From assembly GCF_016342265.1 (NCBI RefSeq), contig NZ_JAEIOS010000013.1, positions 248,001 to 312,000 of the forward strand: 64,000 bases of DNA, read 5' to 3'. Below the pieces are notes generated by a model. That model was given only the letters and a program-made list of their open reading frames with translations. It ran no database searches and was not told where the DNA came from. The stretch is from Corynebacterium meridianum. GTDB taxonomy: Bacteria; Actinomycetota; Actinomycetes; Mycobacteriales; Mycobacteriaceae. Positions within the stretch are counted from its first letter, which is position 1. Every line of letters starts with the position of its first letter. Below are positions 40,658-50,388 of this stretch, one piece after another. Made by a program: the position numbers and the translations under genes.

Positions 40658-43609
40658 GTGGCACCAGCTAAGCGGTCAGGTACGAAACGACTGGTCATTG
40701 TCGAGTCGCAGACGAAGGCGAAGAAGATCGCGCCTTATCTCGGCGACGACTACATCGTCGAGGCGTCTGTCGGTCACATCCGTGACCTTCCGCGTGGTGC
40801 CGCCGATGTGCCCGCGAAGTACAAGAAGGAGCCGTGGGCGCGGCTCGGTGTCGATGTCGAGCACGGTTTCGCTCCGCTCTACGTCGTCAGCACGGACAAG
40901 AAGAAGAAGGTCGCCGACCTGAGGGCGAAGCTCAAGGAGGTCGACGAGCTCTACCTCGCGACCGACCCCGACCGTGAGGGCGAGGCCATCGCCTGGCACC
41001 TGCTCGAGGTGCTCAAGCCCAAGGTCCCCGTCCGGCGCATGGTGTTCAACGAGATCACCAAACCCGCCATCCTCGCCGCCGCGGAGAACACCCGCGAGTT
41101 GGACGACAACCTGGTTGACGCACAGGAGACCCGCCGCATCCTCGACCGCCTCTACGGCTACGAGATCTCACCCGTGCTGTGGAAGAAGGTCATGCCCCGG
41201 CTGTCCGCCGGGCGCGTCCAGTCCGTCGCCACCCGAGTCATCGTCGAGCGCGAGCGCGAGCGCATGGCGTTCATCTCCGCGAACTACTGGGACATTGCCG
41301 CGGAGTTCGACACCGGCAATCCGAACGCGGACCGCACCAACCCGCGGGTGTTCTCCGCCAGGCTGACCAGTGTCGACGGGTCGCGGGTGGCCTCCGGCCG
41401 CGATTTCAACGACCGTGGCGCACTGAAGAGCGACTCCGTCATCGTCATCGACGAGGCCCGTGCCCGGCAGCTCGCCGACGGGCTCACCGAGTCCACCATG
41501 GCCGTCGCCGGGGTGGAGGAGAAGCCCTACACCCGGCGCCCGTACCCGCCGTTCATGACGTCCACGCTCCAGCAGGAGGCCGGACGTAAGCTGCACTACA
41601 CCTCGGACCGCACGATGCGCATCGCGCAACGTCTGTACGAGAACGGCCACATCACCTACATGCGTACCGACTCGACCACGCTGTCGGCATCGGGCATCGA
41701 GGCCGCCCGCACGCAGGCCGTGGAGCTCTACGGCCGGGACTACGTCGCGGACTCGCCGCGCCAGTACACCCGGAAGGCCAAGAACTCGCAGGAGGCGCAC
41801 GAGGCCATCCGCCCCGCTGGCGAGACTTTCGCCACGCCGGGCCAGCTGCACGGGCAGCTGGACGCCGAGGAGTTCAAGCTCTACGAGCTGATCTGGCAGC
41901 GAACCGTCGCCTCCCAGATGGCGGACGCACGGGGAACCTCGATGAAGGTGACCATCGCCGGAACCGCCGACGACGGCTCGGCCTGCGAGTTCGCCGCCAC
42001 CGGCCGCACCATCACGTTTCCCGGCTTCCTCAAGGCCTATGTGGAGGTCTCCCGCCAGGCGGACGGCCGCGACATGGCGGACAACGCCGTGAAGCAGCTC
42101 CCCCGACTGAACGATGGCGACGACCTGACGATCGCGGACGTCACCGCCGAAGGACACTCCACCAACCCGCCCGCCCGCTACACCGAGGCGTCGCTGGTGA
42201 AGAAGATGGAGGACCTCGGTATCGGGCGCCCGTCGACGTACGCGTCGATCATCAAGACCATCCAGGACCGCGGCTACGTCTACCCGCGGGGCAGTGCCCT
42301 GGTGCCCAGCTGGGTCGCCTTCGCCGTCGTCGGGCTGTTGGAGGCGTCGTTCTCCTCGCTGGTGGACTACGACTTCACCTCGTCCATGGAGGACGAACTC
42401 GACGAGATTGCGGCCGGCACCGAGGATCGGACGCACTGGCTCAACGGTTTCTACTTCGGCAACTCCGAGGCGTCCGACGCGATGGCTGAGACCGTCGCCC
42501 GGCTCGGTGGCCTGAAGACCCTGGTCGGTGACAATCTGGAACAGATCGACGCCCGGAGCGTGAACTCGCTGCACCTGTTCGACGATGATCAGGGACGCGC
42601 CATCTTCGTCCGTGTCGGTCGCTACGGCCCCTACCTGGAGCGCCAGGTGGGCACCGCGGAGGACGGCACGCCGGAGCACCAGCGCGCGAACCTCCCGGAC
42701 GCGATGACCCCCGACGAACTCAACCTCGAGGCCGCGGAGAAGCTCTTCGCCACGCCGCAGGGCGGGCGGGAACTGGGTGTCAATCCGGCGAACGGACGCA
42801 CCGTGGTCGCCAAGGAGGGCCGCTACGGTCCCTACGTCACCGAGCTGGTCACCGACGCGGAGCGCGAGGGCGCCCTCGAGGTCGCGGAGAAGATCGTCGC
42901 CGAGGAACGCGCCGCCGAGGACGCCCAGCGGGCGGCCGAGGGGAAACGGGCGAAGAACTGGGAGACGAAGACTGCCGCCAACCAGAAGGAGAAGCGGCTC
43001 AACCAGATCATCGAGGAGACCCTCAGGCCAGGCACCGCGTCCCTGTTCTCCTCCATGGAGCCGGCGACGGTCACCCTGGAGGATGCCCTGCGGCTGCTGT
43101 CGCTGCCGCGCGAGGTCGGCACGGACCCGGCCGACGGTGAGCTGATCACGGCGCAGAACGGGCGCTACGGTCCCTACCTGAAGAAGGGGAACGACTCCCG
43201 TTCGCTCGCGAACGAGGAGCAGATCTTCACCGTCACCCTCGACGAGGCACGCCGGATCTACGCGGAGCCGAAGCGCCGCGGTCGGGCGCAGGCGGCACCG
43301 CCACTGAAGACACTGGGCGACAACGACGTCTCCGGTAAGCCCATGGTGGTCAAGGACGGCCGTTTCGGCCCCTATGTCACCGACGGTGAGACCAACGCCT
43401 CCCTCCGGAAGGGCGACACCCCCGAGACGATGACGGATATCCGGGCGTGTGAATTGCTCTCGGAACGTCGTGCCAAGGAGGCCGCCAATCCGTCTCCGGC
43501 GAAGAAGACCCGGAAGAAGGCAACCAAGAAGTCTTCGAAGAAGACCGCGAAGAAAACAGTGAAGAAAACCACGAAGCGCGTGGTGAAGGCGGGTTCGCGG
43601 AAGAAGTAG
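40658..43609 (+). CDS. topA: DNA topoisomerase I
   Basis: 983 residues from GTG 40658 (GAGGG about 12 bases upstream). Toprim domain at the start (LVIVESQTKAKKIAPYLG; TDPDREGEAIAWHL), the catalytic Tyr in ITYMRTDS (about residue 333), and core helices with GRVQSVA. The C terminus has four repeat modules of the actinobacterial type (GRYGPYLER, GRYGPYVTEL, GRYGPYLKKG, GRFGPYVTDG) without zinc fingers, then a Lys-rich tail (KKATKKSSKKTAKK). It relaxes negative supercoils. Follows cspA as in mycobacteria (Rv3646c). Confidence 0.97.
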   Translation: MAPAKRSGTKRLVIVESQTKAKKIAPYLGDDYIVEASVGHIRDLPRGAADVPAKYKKEPWARLGVDVEHGFAPLYVVSTDKKKKVADLRAKLKEVDELYLATDPDREGEAIAWHLLEVLKPKVPVRRMVFNEITKPAILAAAENTRELDDNLVDAQETRRILDRLYGYEISPVLWKKVMPRLSAGRVQSVATRVIVERERERMAFISANYWDIAAEFDTGNPNADRTNPRVFSARLTSVDGSRVASGRDFNDRGALKSDSVIVIDEARARQLADGLTESTMAVAGVEEKPYTRRPYPPFMTSTLQQEAGRKLHYTSDRTMRIAQRLYENGHITYMRTDSTTLSASGIEAARTQAVELYGRDYVADSPRQYTRKAKNSQEAHEAIRPAGETFATPGQLHGQLDAEEFKLYELIWQRTVASQMADARGTSMKVTIAGTADDGSACEFAATGRTITFPGFLKAYVEVSRQADGRDMADNAVKQLPRLNDGDDLTIADVTAEGHSTNPPARYTEASLVKKMEDLGIGRPSTYASIIKTIQDRGYVYPRGSALVPSWVAFAVVGLLEASFSSLVDYDFTSSMEDELDEIAAGTEDRTHWLNGFYFGNSEASDAMAETVARLGGLKTLVGDNLEQIDARSVNSLHLFDDDQGRAIFVRVGRYGPYLERQVGTAEDGTPEHQRANLPDAMTPDELNLEAAEKLFATPQGGRELGVNPANGRTVVAKEGRYGPYVTELVTDAEREGALEVAEKIVAEERAAEDAQRAAEGKRAKNWETKTAANQKEKRLNQIIEETLRPGTASLFSSMEPATVTLEDALRLLSLPREVGTDPADGELITAQNGRYGPYLKKGNDSRSLANEEQIFTVTLDEARRIYAEPKRRGRAQAAPPLKTLGDNDVSGKPMVVKDGRFGPYVTDGETNASLRKGDTPETMTDIRACELLSERRAKEAANPSPAKKTRKKATKKSSKKTAKKTVKKTTKRVVKAGSRKK

Positions 43610-43774
43610 TCGGCTTTGCTTCTGCTTCACGTCGGCCGATCGCGTGCCGACGTCCGTATGCTCGGCGGCTGGCGCGTCCGTCTTTTCTGGGATATCTGCT
43701 CTTCCCCACTGGACAATCCAGATCCCATGCGTAACATGAGCAACACATGTAACTAACCGAAAGTAGATATCAAC

Positions 43775-44416
43775 GTGAGCATCCGTCGTTTCGCGGCAGT
43801 CTCGTCCGCATCCCTCATCGTGGTGACCGGTCTCGCGGTTCCCGCGTCCGCCGCCGACGCCGAGGCCGAGGTCAACAACGCTGTCAGCAAGGTCAACAGC
43901 ATCACCGCTCTCGTCCAGTTCGCCCCGTGCAGCAGGGTCCGCAGCGAGCTCGATTCCCGTGGTGGCGGCTACCGCACGACCGGGGATCTCCGGGATCGTG
44001 CCGCAGGCGAGGTCGCCGGGCAGATCGCCCGGGTCGAGCGGCGTGCCGGCGGAATCAACGCAGCACAGCGCCAGCGCCTCAACGACGCCTTCTGGGCCGG
44101 TGCGAACGCCGGCATCGCCAAGGCGCGTTCCTGCGGCATCGTGACCGAAGGCCCGGCATCGGGTGCTCCGGCCGGGAACGGTGGTGCTCCGGCGAACCCC
44201 GGCCCCGCACCCGCCAACCACGGGAAGAACACGTCTCCGGCCCCCGCTCAGGCAGCCCCCGCCCCCGGTCCCGCACTTCCCTTCCCGGTGCCGGCCCCGG
44301 TCCAGGACGCGCTGCGCGGCACCGTGATCCGCGTGCCCAACCCCCTCGACCCGGCGCGCCCCTTCGAGGTCGTGGTTCCCGCGTTCCTCGCGCCGCTGTT
44401 CGGCCTTTCGAGCTGA
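43775..44416 (+). CDS. Secreted Pro/Ala-rich protein of unknown function
   Basis: 213 residues from GTG 43775. A clear signal peptide (MSIRRFAAVSSASLIVVTGL, cleaved near ASA|AD), a folded-looking first part (residues ~30-115: EVNNAVSKVNSITALVQFAPCSRV, and one more Cys in ARSCGIV, so a disulfide is possible), a Pro/Ala/Gly linker of ~60 residues (PAQAAPAPGPALPF), and a conserved-looking end, FEVVVPAFLAPLFGLSS, with hydrophobic character. No family recognised. Sits between topA and the adenylate cyclase, where mycobacteria have no such gene. Confidence 0.75.
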   Translation: MSIRRFAAVSSASLIVVTGLAVPASAADAEAEVNNAVSKVNSITALVQFAPCSRVRSELDSRGGGYRTTGDLRDRAAGEVAGQIARVERRAGGINAAQRQRLNDAFWAGANAGIAKARSCGIVTEGPASGAPAGNGGAPANPGPAPANHGKNTSPAPAQAAPAPGPALPFPVPAPVQDALRGTVIRVPNPLDPARPFEVVVPAFLAPLFGLSS

Positions 44417-44471
44417 TCACCGCTTCACCGGCAGAAGAATGAACTAGGACCGGGTTCCGACCGCGGGGGAG

Positions 44472-46001
44472 TTACGCCCGTTCGGCGAGGGTGGGACGGA
44501 TGGGGCGGGCCAACTGGGTCAGCTCGTGGCGACCCCGCAGTTCGACGGACTTGAGGAGCGTCCACCGGGCGCGTTCGGCCTCATTCGCGTCCCGTAGTGT
44601 CGCGGCCGAGGTCAGCACCTGGCCGGGGGTGTCCTTCGCGAGTTCGGTCAGGCGGGCCGCCTGATTCACGGCGTCCCCGATCACCGTGTACTCGAAGCGG
44701 TCGTGACCGCCGATGTGTCCGGCGACGACATGGCCCGCGGAGACACCGATACCGCAGGACAGTTCCATCCCCTTGAGCTCCTGGCGGAGTTCGCGCGCGG
44801 CGGCGAGCGCATGTCCCGTGGCGTCCGCTAGCTGCAGCGGCGCTCCGAAGACCGCGAGGGCGGCGTCGCCCTGGAACTTGTTGATGATCCCCTTGTGGCG
44901 GTGCACAACCTCGACCACATGCTCGAAGAACTGGTTGAGCGCCGCGACGACCTCCTCTGGGGTGTGGTCCACGGCGAACCCGGTCGACCCGATGACGTCG
45001 ACGAACAGGACGGCGACCTTCCGGTCCTCTCCGCCCAGCGTGGGGCGTTCCTCCATCGCGCGGTGGGCGACCTCTGTGCCGACGTAGCGTCCGAAGAGCT
45101 CGCGGACACGCTGCCGCTCCCGGAGACCGCGCATCATCTCGTTGAACCCGGCCTGGAGAACCCCGATCTCCGATCCGTCGTAGATGTCCACCTGGGTCGA
45201 GGTTTCCCCGCGGCGAACCCGGTTGATCGCGTCCTGCAGCTCCCTGATCGGGTCCACCACGCTCATGATGACCAGTGCGGTGGCGGCGAATCCGGTGACC
45301 AGGGCCGCGACGGCCAGCGCGAGTACCGCGGGCAGGATGTCCGCCGGATCGGCGGAGAGATAGCCGATCTTCTGGCCCGCGATGAGCAGCAGGATCCCCA
45401 CCACCGGGACACCAGTCGTGGACAGCCAGGTGAGCTGGAGCCGGCGCTGCACCGGCGGCTCCAGGGTGGAGTCCTCGAAGCGGCGGGCGAGCGCGACGAC
45501 CGCCACCGGGCGAACCAGGCGTTCAGCCTCGAGATAGGTCATCAGGACGATGACGGAACCCCCAAGGAGACTCGTCAACCCGACGACGAGGGCGTGCCGG
45601 GGTGTCTCCTCGATCCCGGCGACGGTCGTGATGATCCCGATCCCGATGAGCCACACGGTGCCGGCCAGCGCCGACTGATACACCGGTATCCGCATGACCA
45701 GATTGCGCACCATGTTGGGGTCATGGGTCTCCGGGTGCCGTTGCCAGCGCAGCACGGGCAGGAACAGGACGGCCGTGGCGACGACACCGACGATGATGGC
45801 GAAGACCAGGTAACCGATGGCGAGGGCCGGCAGATATCCCGCCTCGTGCGGCCCACCCGGTGCATCGGGCAGCGGAACCAGGAACTTCAGGAACAGCATG
45901 ACACCCACGGCCCCGAGAACGTTCGAGCCGAGCACCGTCGCGGCGTACAGCGGCCACGAGGTGCCCCACAGCCACCGGACGATCTGTGCGACACGACTCA
46001 T
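44472..46001 (-). CDS. cyaB: Membrane adenylate cyclase (class III)
   Basis: 509 residues from ATG 46001, with AAGGTG six bases upstream. Six membrane helices (residues ~10-260), a HAMP-like linker (VDPIRELQDAINRVRRGETS), and a C-terminal class III cyclase domain: VAVLFVDVIGSTGFA (metal Asp), NKFQGDAALAVFG (Lys/Gly-Asp), YTVIGDAVNQAARL. Makes cAMP, the ligand of GlxR encoded in the same window. Corresponds to cyaB of C. glutamicum and Rv3645. Divergent from holB with about 60 bases between starts. Confidence 0.94.
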   Translation of the reverse strand: MSRVAQIVRWLWGTSWPLYAATVLGSNVLGAVGVMLFLKFLVPLPDAPGGPHEAGYLPALAIGYLVFAIIVGVVATAVLFLPVLRWQRHPETHDPNMVRNLVMRIPVYQSALAGTVWLIGIGIITTVAGIEETPRHALVVGLTSLLGGSVIVLMTYLEAERLVRPVAVVALARRFEDSTLEPPVQRRLQLTWLSTTGVPVVGILLLIAGQKIGYLSADPADILPAVLALAVAALVTGFAATALVIMSVVDPIRELQDAINRVRRGETSTQVDIYDGSEIGVLQAGFNEMMRGLRERQRVRELFGRYVGTEVAHRAMEERPTLGGEDRKVAVLFVDVIGSTGFAVDHTPEEVVAALNQFFEHVVEVVHRHKGIINKFQGDAALAVFGAPLQLADATGHALAAARELRQELKGMELSCGIGVSAGHVVAGHIGGHDRFEYTVIGDAVNQAARLTELAKDTPGQVLTSAATLRDANEAERARWTLLKSVELRGRHELTQLARPIRPTLAERA

Positions 46002-46061
46002 GCCCATCACCTTAACCCGGACGGTCGGACATGTGCGCCACGTTGCTTATAGGCTGGGGGA

Positions 46062-47360
46062 GTGAGCACGCCGAACGCCCCCCGCACCCCCACCGACGCC
46101 CCGGAATCCGGGCCGGAGCACTCCGGAAGCGATGTCTTCGACCGGATCGCCGGATCCGGGTCCGTGCGGCGTACCTTGACGGGGGCCGCGGCGGCGGCGC
46201 GGGCGCTGACCGCGGGGCGGGCAAGCGGCGACGGTGCCCCCACCGGGGCGGCAGGCGCGGGAATGACCCACTCGTGGCTGTTCACCGGCCCACCGGGCTC
46301 CGGACGCTCGGTCGCGGCCCTCGCATTCGCCGCGGCCCTCGTGTGCGGTGATCCGGGGGTCATCGGCTGCGGGCGGTGCATGGCGTGCCGGACGGCTCTC
46401 GCCGGGACGCACGCCGACGTCATCCACGTGGTGCCGCACGAGCTGAGCATCGGTGTCAAGCTGATGCGTGACGTGATCCGTGACGCCTCGAAACGCCCCA
46501 CCACCGCGGACTGGCGGGTGGTTGTCATCGAGGACGCCGACAGGCTGAGTGACGCTGCCGCCAACGCCCTGCTGAAGACGGTCGAGGAACCACCGGAGCG
46601 GACGGTGATCATTCTCTGTGCCCCGTCGACGGATCCGCGGGACATCGCGATCACGCTGCGTTCCCGGTGCCGGCACGTCTACATCCCGACACCGGCGATC
46701 CCCGATGTGGCGCGCATCCTCGTCCACGAGCTGGGTGTCACGGAGGGGGACGCCAAACTCGCCGCAGCGGCCTCCGCAGGGCACATAGGGCGGGCGCGCA
46801 ACCTGGTGCGCAGTACCGCGGCGCAGCAGCGGCGCGCACAGATGCTGGGGCTCGCCCGGCTCGTCTACGAAGGGGACCTGGCGTTCCGTGAGGTGACCAA
46901 CCTGATCCGGACGATCGAGACGGAGGCCGGGGAAACCCTCGACGCTCTCGACGAGCGGGAGACCGAGAAACTCGCCGTCGCCCTGGGGCTCGGCGCGAAG
47001 GGCAAGGGCACCGTCAAGGCACTCCGCGGCACCCGTACCGAGATCAGGGAGCTGGAGGAGAGGCAGAAACGGCGACGGACCCGGTATCTGCGGGACGCCC
47101 TCGATCTCTCCCTGGTGGACCTCGCCGGACTCTACCGGGACGCCCTGCTCACCTCCTCCGGGGCGCAGGAGGTGCAGCGCATTCATCCGGACATGGCGGA
47201 GATCGTCGACAAACTCGCGGAACTGAACACCGCCGAAGCACTGGTCGCGTGCCTCGACGCCGTGACCCGGTGCCGGGAGGCGCTGGGGCAGAGCGTGCGG
47301 CCCATCGTGGCCATGGACGCACTCGTCGGGCGCCTGCGCAAGGCCTGTGGGGTGTCCTGA
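46062..47360 (+). CDS. holB: DNA polymerase III delta' subunit
   Basis: 432 residues from GTG 46062; a TATAGG hexamer about nine bases upstream and no ribosome-binding site suggest leaderless translation. AAA+ clamp-loader fold: P-loop GPPGSGRS (Lys of Walker A replaced by Arg, as expected for the non-ATPase delta' subunit), zinc cysteines CGDPGVIGCGRCMAC, WRVVVIEDADRLSDAAANALLKTVEEPPE, and the sensor-1 region STDPRDIAITLRSRCRHV. A C-terminal collar domain follows. Same order as in mycobacteria (Rv3644c). Confidence 0.95.
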   Translation: MSTPNAPRTPTDAPESGPEHSGSDVFDRIAGSGSVRRTLTGAAAAARALTAGRASGDGAPTGAAGAGMTHSWLFTGPPGSGRSVAALAFAAALVCGDPGVIGCGRCMACRTALAGTHADVIHVVPHELSIGVKLMRDVIRDASKRPTTADWRVVVIEDADRLSDAAANALLKTVEEPPERTVIILCAPSTDPRDIAITLRSRCRHVYIPTPAIPDVARILVHELGVTEGDAKLAAAASAGHIGRARNLVRSTAAQQRRAQMLGLARLVYEGDLAFREVTNLIRTIETEAGETLDALDERETEKLAVALGLGAKGKGTVKALRGTRTEIRELEERQKRRRTRYLRDALDLSLVDLAGLYRDALLTSSGAQEVQRIHPDMAEIVDKLAELNTAEALVACLDAVTRCREALGQSVRPIVAMDALVGRLRKACGVS

Positions 47361-47433
47361 AAAAGGGACTTGTTCTGGTCTTTCGTATCAGCGACGTTCA
47401 TACGCTAAAGTGGACAACCGGTAGAAGTACCGT

Positions 47434-47509
47434 GCCGCCTTAGCTCAGTCGGTAGAGCATTTCACTCGTAATGAAAAGGTCGCGAGTTCGATTCTCGCAG
47501 GCGGCTCCA
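47434..47509 (+). tRNA. tRNA-Thr (anticodon CGT), CCA encoded
   Basis: Acceptor stem GCCGCCT/AGGCGGC, D-arm TAGCTCAGTCGGTAGAGCA, anticodon stem TTTCA/TGAAA with loop CTCGTAA (anticodon CGT), and T-arm CGCGAGTTCGATTCTCGC. The sequence continues TCCA, so CCA is encoded (47507-47509). Confidence 0.97.
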
Positions 47510-47510
47510 C

Positions 47511-47549
47511 CGAACCCCCGTACAGAACGCTGTTCCGTACGGGGGTTCG
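47511..47549 (+). terminator. Terminator of tRNA-Thr
   Basis: CGAACCCCCGTAC (47511-47523) pairs perfectly with GTACGGGGGTTCG (47537-47549); 13-bp stem immediately after the tRNA. Confidence 0.8.
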
Positions 47550-47928
47550 TCATTCAGTCGAACCGAGATGAAGGTTGGGGATCCGCGGAGTTAAGCACCG
47601 TTGGACGAATACGCGGAGACCTGAATCCGGGTGGTGCCCACGCGGGGAGGTACCCGCGTTTGCTCCCGCGAGGCCCGATCCGGTTGAGAATGGTGTCCCC
47701 CGGAAGACACCCGGGATCCGGTCCCGGATGCCGTGGGGCGAGAGCCGACGGGGAAGTTCACTCCGGGCAGGAGCCGGTGTCAGCGCCCGATTCCGCGAAC
47801 CGGGCGCTGACACCCGAGCTGATCCACCCCGGACCACGATAAAACCCGTCCCGGAGAGGGTCACCGTTTCCGGACCGAGGTACCGGCTCGATCGGCCGGT
47901 GTTGCCGGGGCGGAGCCGGCCGATGATC
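47550..47928. other. Hairpin-rich intergenic region
   Basis: About 380 bases with no supportable gene. It holds three stems: ACGCGGG/CCCGCGT (47640-47659), a perfect 14-bp stem GGTGTCAGCGCCCG (47776-47789) with CGGGCGCTGACACC (47801-47814), and ATCGGCCGG/CCGGCCGAT (47891-47924). The last lies just after the propeller gene stop and may be its terminator. The others could belong to a small RNA. Confidence 0.5.
47891..47924 (-). terminator. Probable terminator of the propeller gene
   Basis: A 9-bp perfect stem, 16-base loop, five bases after the stop on the minus strand. No strong T-run. Confidence 0.5.
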
Positions 47929-50343
47929 TCACCTGCCCGGGAACTGGATGTGGCCGAGGAAGAGCTGATGCAGCAGTCCACCGAGCGCGGCCAGAACGGC
48001 GAGCACGGTCAGGATCCCGGCGAACGCACCGGTGCTCGATCCGGCGGCGCGAGCGGAATCCCGGTCCGCGACGGCGGCGTCACGGGCATCCTCGGCCCTG
48101 ATGCGTGCCTGCTCCGCGAGTTCCGCGGCGGCTTCGGCTTCGATCCGTGCCGCTTCGGCCCGCTCTGCGCGGGTGGTGGCGTCCGCGGCTGTTTTCTCCG
48201 CTTCGGTGCGTGCCCGCTCGGCTGCGGAGAGTGCGGTCTCGAGTGCGGCGTGAGCCTGCTCTGCCGTTGCTAGCCCGGATTCGGTCGTGGCCAGTGTCGC
48301 GGTGAGTGCGGCCACCTTATCCTCGGCCGCGGCCAGTGCCTCCCGCGCGGCGGCGAGCCGCTGTTCGAGTTCCGCTGTGTCGGCCGCATGTTCGGCTGCC
48401 GCCTCGGCGAGTGCCTCCTCGGCTTCTTCGGCGCGGGTTTTCTCGGCTTTGGCCGCGTTCTCGGCTGCGGTCAGCTGTTCACGTACCTCCGCGAGTTCCC
48501 GGTGGGTCTCGGCCAGCGCATCCCGGGCCGCATCGCGGTCCTTCCGGATCTCGTGGAAAGCCTGCCGCAGCCCCGCCAGCCTGACCAGTGCGAGCCGATT
48601 CGCCCGATAGCTGTGCAACTGGTCGGTACCGATGTCGCCGTTTCCCCAGCTGCGTTTGTTGGTCACGTAGATGGTGCCGTCCCCGTTGAAGGAGATGTGG
48701 TTCGGTTTCGCTCCGGCGTCGAGGTTGGCCACCGGAATCAGGGTGTCCGCGTCGATCGCGGTGACCGTGCCCCCGTCCCGGTTGCTCACGTAGAACAGGT
48801 CAGTGACAGGTTCGTAGACCGCGGCCACGGCCTTGTCGCCGGTCGCGACGTCCGCCAGGACATCCCCCGACTCCAGGTCAATGATGAGTGCGTTTCCGGT
48901 GTCCTGGTTCGCCACCGCGAGGTGTCCTCGTCCGATGTCGAGGGCCGCGCCGGAGCCACGGCGCATGACCCGGGTGTCGAGCTGGTACACCTCCGCATCC
49001 GAGGGATCGTCGACGTTGATCCGTAGTGCCGCAGGTTTGTCGAGGCTCACCGTGTAGAGGGTGTGCGTGGACTGGTCGTAGGCCGCGTCCATGGGTCGGG
49101 TGAACCCCTCGGGGAGCGGAATGGTGCCGACCTTCGTGGGGGCGGTCGGATCGGATCCGTCGTAGACGGTGATCCAGCTGTCGTCGCGGCTGTACGGACT
49201 GGTGACGTACACGCGGTGGGTGGCGGAGTCCACGACCACGCTGCGCGGATGGCCCCCGTCGACCACCGGGAACTGGTGGATGAGACTCAGGTCGTCGGCG
49301 TCGTAGACCGCGACGGTGCCGCCCATCGTGTTCGTCACCCAGAGAAGACCATTGTCGTCGTCGATACCGATCCCGAAGGCCTTGTACGCCTTGTAGTCGC
49401 CCTCGGCGGGTTCAGCGGGCTCAACTTCACCGAGGACCTCCAGCGTCTCCGGATCGACCTTCATGATCGCGGAGGGGCTGCGGGTCTCCCGGTCGAAGTG
49501 GGTCCGGGTGACGAACAGCGCTCCCTGTCGTGCGGAATACACCGACTGGTAGAGACCGCGGGGGAGTTCCCCGACGGTGACGTCGAACCCCTCTCCACCG
49601 TAGGGGTCGTTAAGGGGGGCGACGACCGGACCGTTCGTACGCAGCGGTGCCCCACCGTCAACGGTGTATCCGACGGTGATCGGCTCACCCGTGATCGTCG
49701 GGTCCGCGGGAATGGACACCGCCGTGGTTCGGACGCGTCGATTCTCCGGGACGGTCACCGGTGCAGGCAGGAGGTTACCGGAGTGTCCCTCGATGCCGAC
49801 GTGATCGATGACGGCGCCTTCCGGGAGGTTGAATACCTCGACGGCCACAGCGGTGCCGGGTCGGGGTGCGGTCTCCGAACCGGAGTCGGGATCGTGCACG
49901 GTGATCCGCGGGTGGGACCGGTAGACCGTGGTCACGCTGTTCTCCCCGTCGCTGACGCGGAGGGTGTGCTCCTGGCCCGCGGTGAGGCGACTGGTGCTCA
50001 ACGTGTAGACGGTTCCCTTGTATGAGCCGTCCTCCGCGGTGACGGTGTCCACCAGGTTTCCGCCCCCGATGTCCCACTTCTGGGCTGTATCGTCGACCTG
50101 TGCGGAGAGCACCGCTCCGGCCGGAAATCCCGTGACCTCCGTGCGGAGGACCGTGCCGCCGGAGGACCATGTGAAAGCATCGGTGACCACGATGGAAGCG
50201 GTGTCAGCGGTGCTGGTCGACTGCGGCGTCGGGGCGGGCATGGCGGTGGCTTCACCGATGACGCCGATTCCCGCGGTGATGAGGGAGACGGTGACGATCC
50301 CGGCGAGAGCCCGCCGCCCGACCCGGAGCTGTGGTGTTTCCAT
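47929..50343 (-). CDS. Surface YVTN-type beta-propeller protein with coiled-coil stalk and C-terminal anchor
   Basis: 804 residues from ATG 50343 (AGAGGAA upstream). Signal peptide (ALAGIVTVSLITAGIGVIGEATA), two Ig-like beta domains (~45-260: TDAFTWSSGGTVLRTEVTGFPAG; HPRITVHDPDSGSETAP), then a beta-propeller of the YVTN/NHL type (~265-600: GGTVAVYDADDLSLIHQF, HRVYVTSPYSRDDSWITVYD, DLFYVSNRDGGTVTAIDADTL). A 150-residue Ala/Glu coiled coil (LAEVREQLTAAENAAKAEK ... ARIEAEAAAELAEQA) ends in a membrane helix (FAGILTVLAVLAALGGLLHQLFL). So it is tethered to the membrane with the propeller held away by about 20 nm. Ligand unknown. A DtxR-like box precedes it, which suggests expression in low iron. 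Confidence 0.85.
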   Translation of the reverse strand: METPQLRVGRRALAGIVTVSLITAGIGVIGEATAMPAPTPQSTSTADTASIVVTDAFTWSSGGTVLRTEVTGFPAGAVLSAQVDDTAQKWDIGGGNLVDTVTAEDGSYKGTVYTLSTSRLTAGQEHTLRVSDGENSVTTVYRSHPRITVHDPDSGSETAPRPGTAVAVEVFNLPEGAVIDHVGIEGHSGNLLPAPVTVPENRRVRTTAVSIPADPTITGEPITVGYTVDGGAPLRTNGPVVAPLNDPYGGEGFDVTVGELPRGLYQSVYSARQGALFVTRTHFDRETRSPSAIMKVDPETLEVLGEVEPAEPAEGDYKAYKAFGIGIDDDNGLLWVTNTMGGTVAVYDADDLSLIHQFPVVDGGHPRSVVVDSATHRVYVTSPYSRDDSWITVYDGSDPTAPTKVGTIPLPEGFTRPMDAAYDQSTHTLYTVSLDKPAALRINVDDPSDAEVYQLDTRVMRRGSGAALDIGRGHLAVANQDTGNALIIDLESGDVLADVATGDKAVAAVYEPVTDLFYVSNRDGGTVTAIDADTLIPVANLDAGAKPNHISFNGDGTIYVTNKRSWGNGDIGTDQLHSYRANRLALVRLAGLRQAFHEIRKDRDAARDALAETHRELAEVREQLTAAENAAKAEKTRAEEAEEALAEAAAEHAADTAELEQRLAAAREALAAAEDKVAALTATLATTESGLATAEQAHAALETALSAAERARTEAEKTAADATTRAERAEAARIEAEAAAELAEQARIRAEDARDAAVADRDSARAAGSSTGAFAGILTVLAVLAALGGLLHQLFLGHIQFPGR

Positions 50344-50388
50344 GGTGTGTTCCTCTTTCCCGGCTGGATGGTATTCCTGACCCAACTG

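Noticed and set aside
41168..44221. Long minus-strand open frame (about 1017 codons) opposite topA
   Set aside because: Shadow of topA caused by high GC; no family motifs and it runs through the neighbouring gene.
46340..46365. Broken Walker A (GPPGSGRS) in holB as a sign of gene decay
   Set aside because: Loss of the Lys is usual for delta' subunits, which do not hydrolyse ATP.
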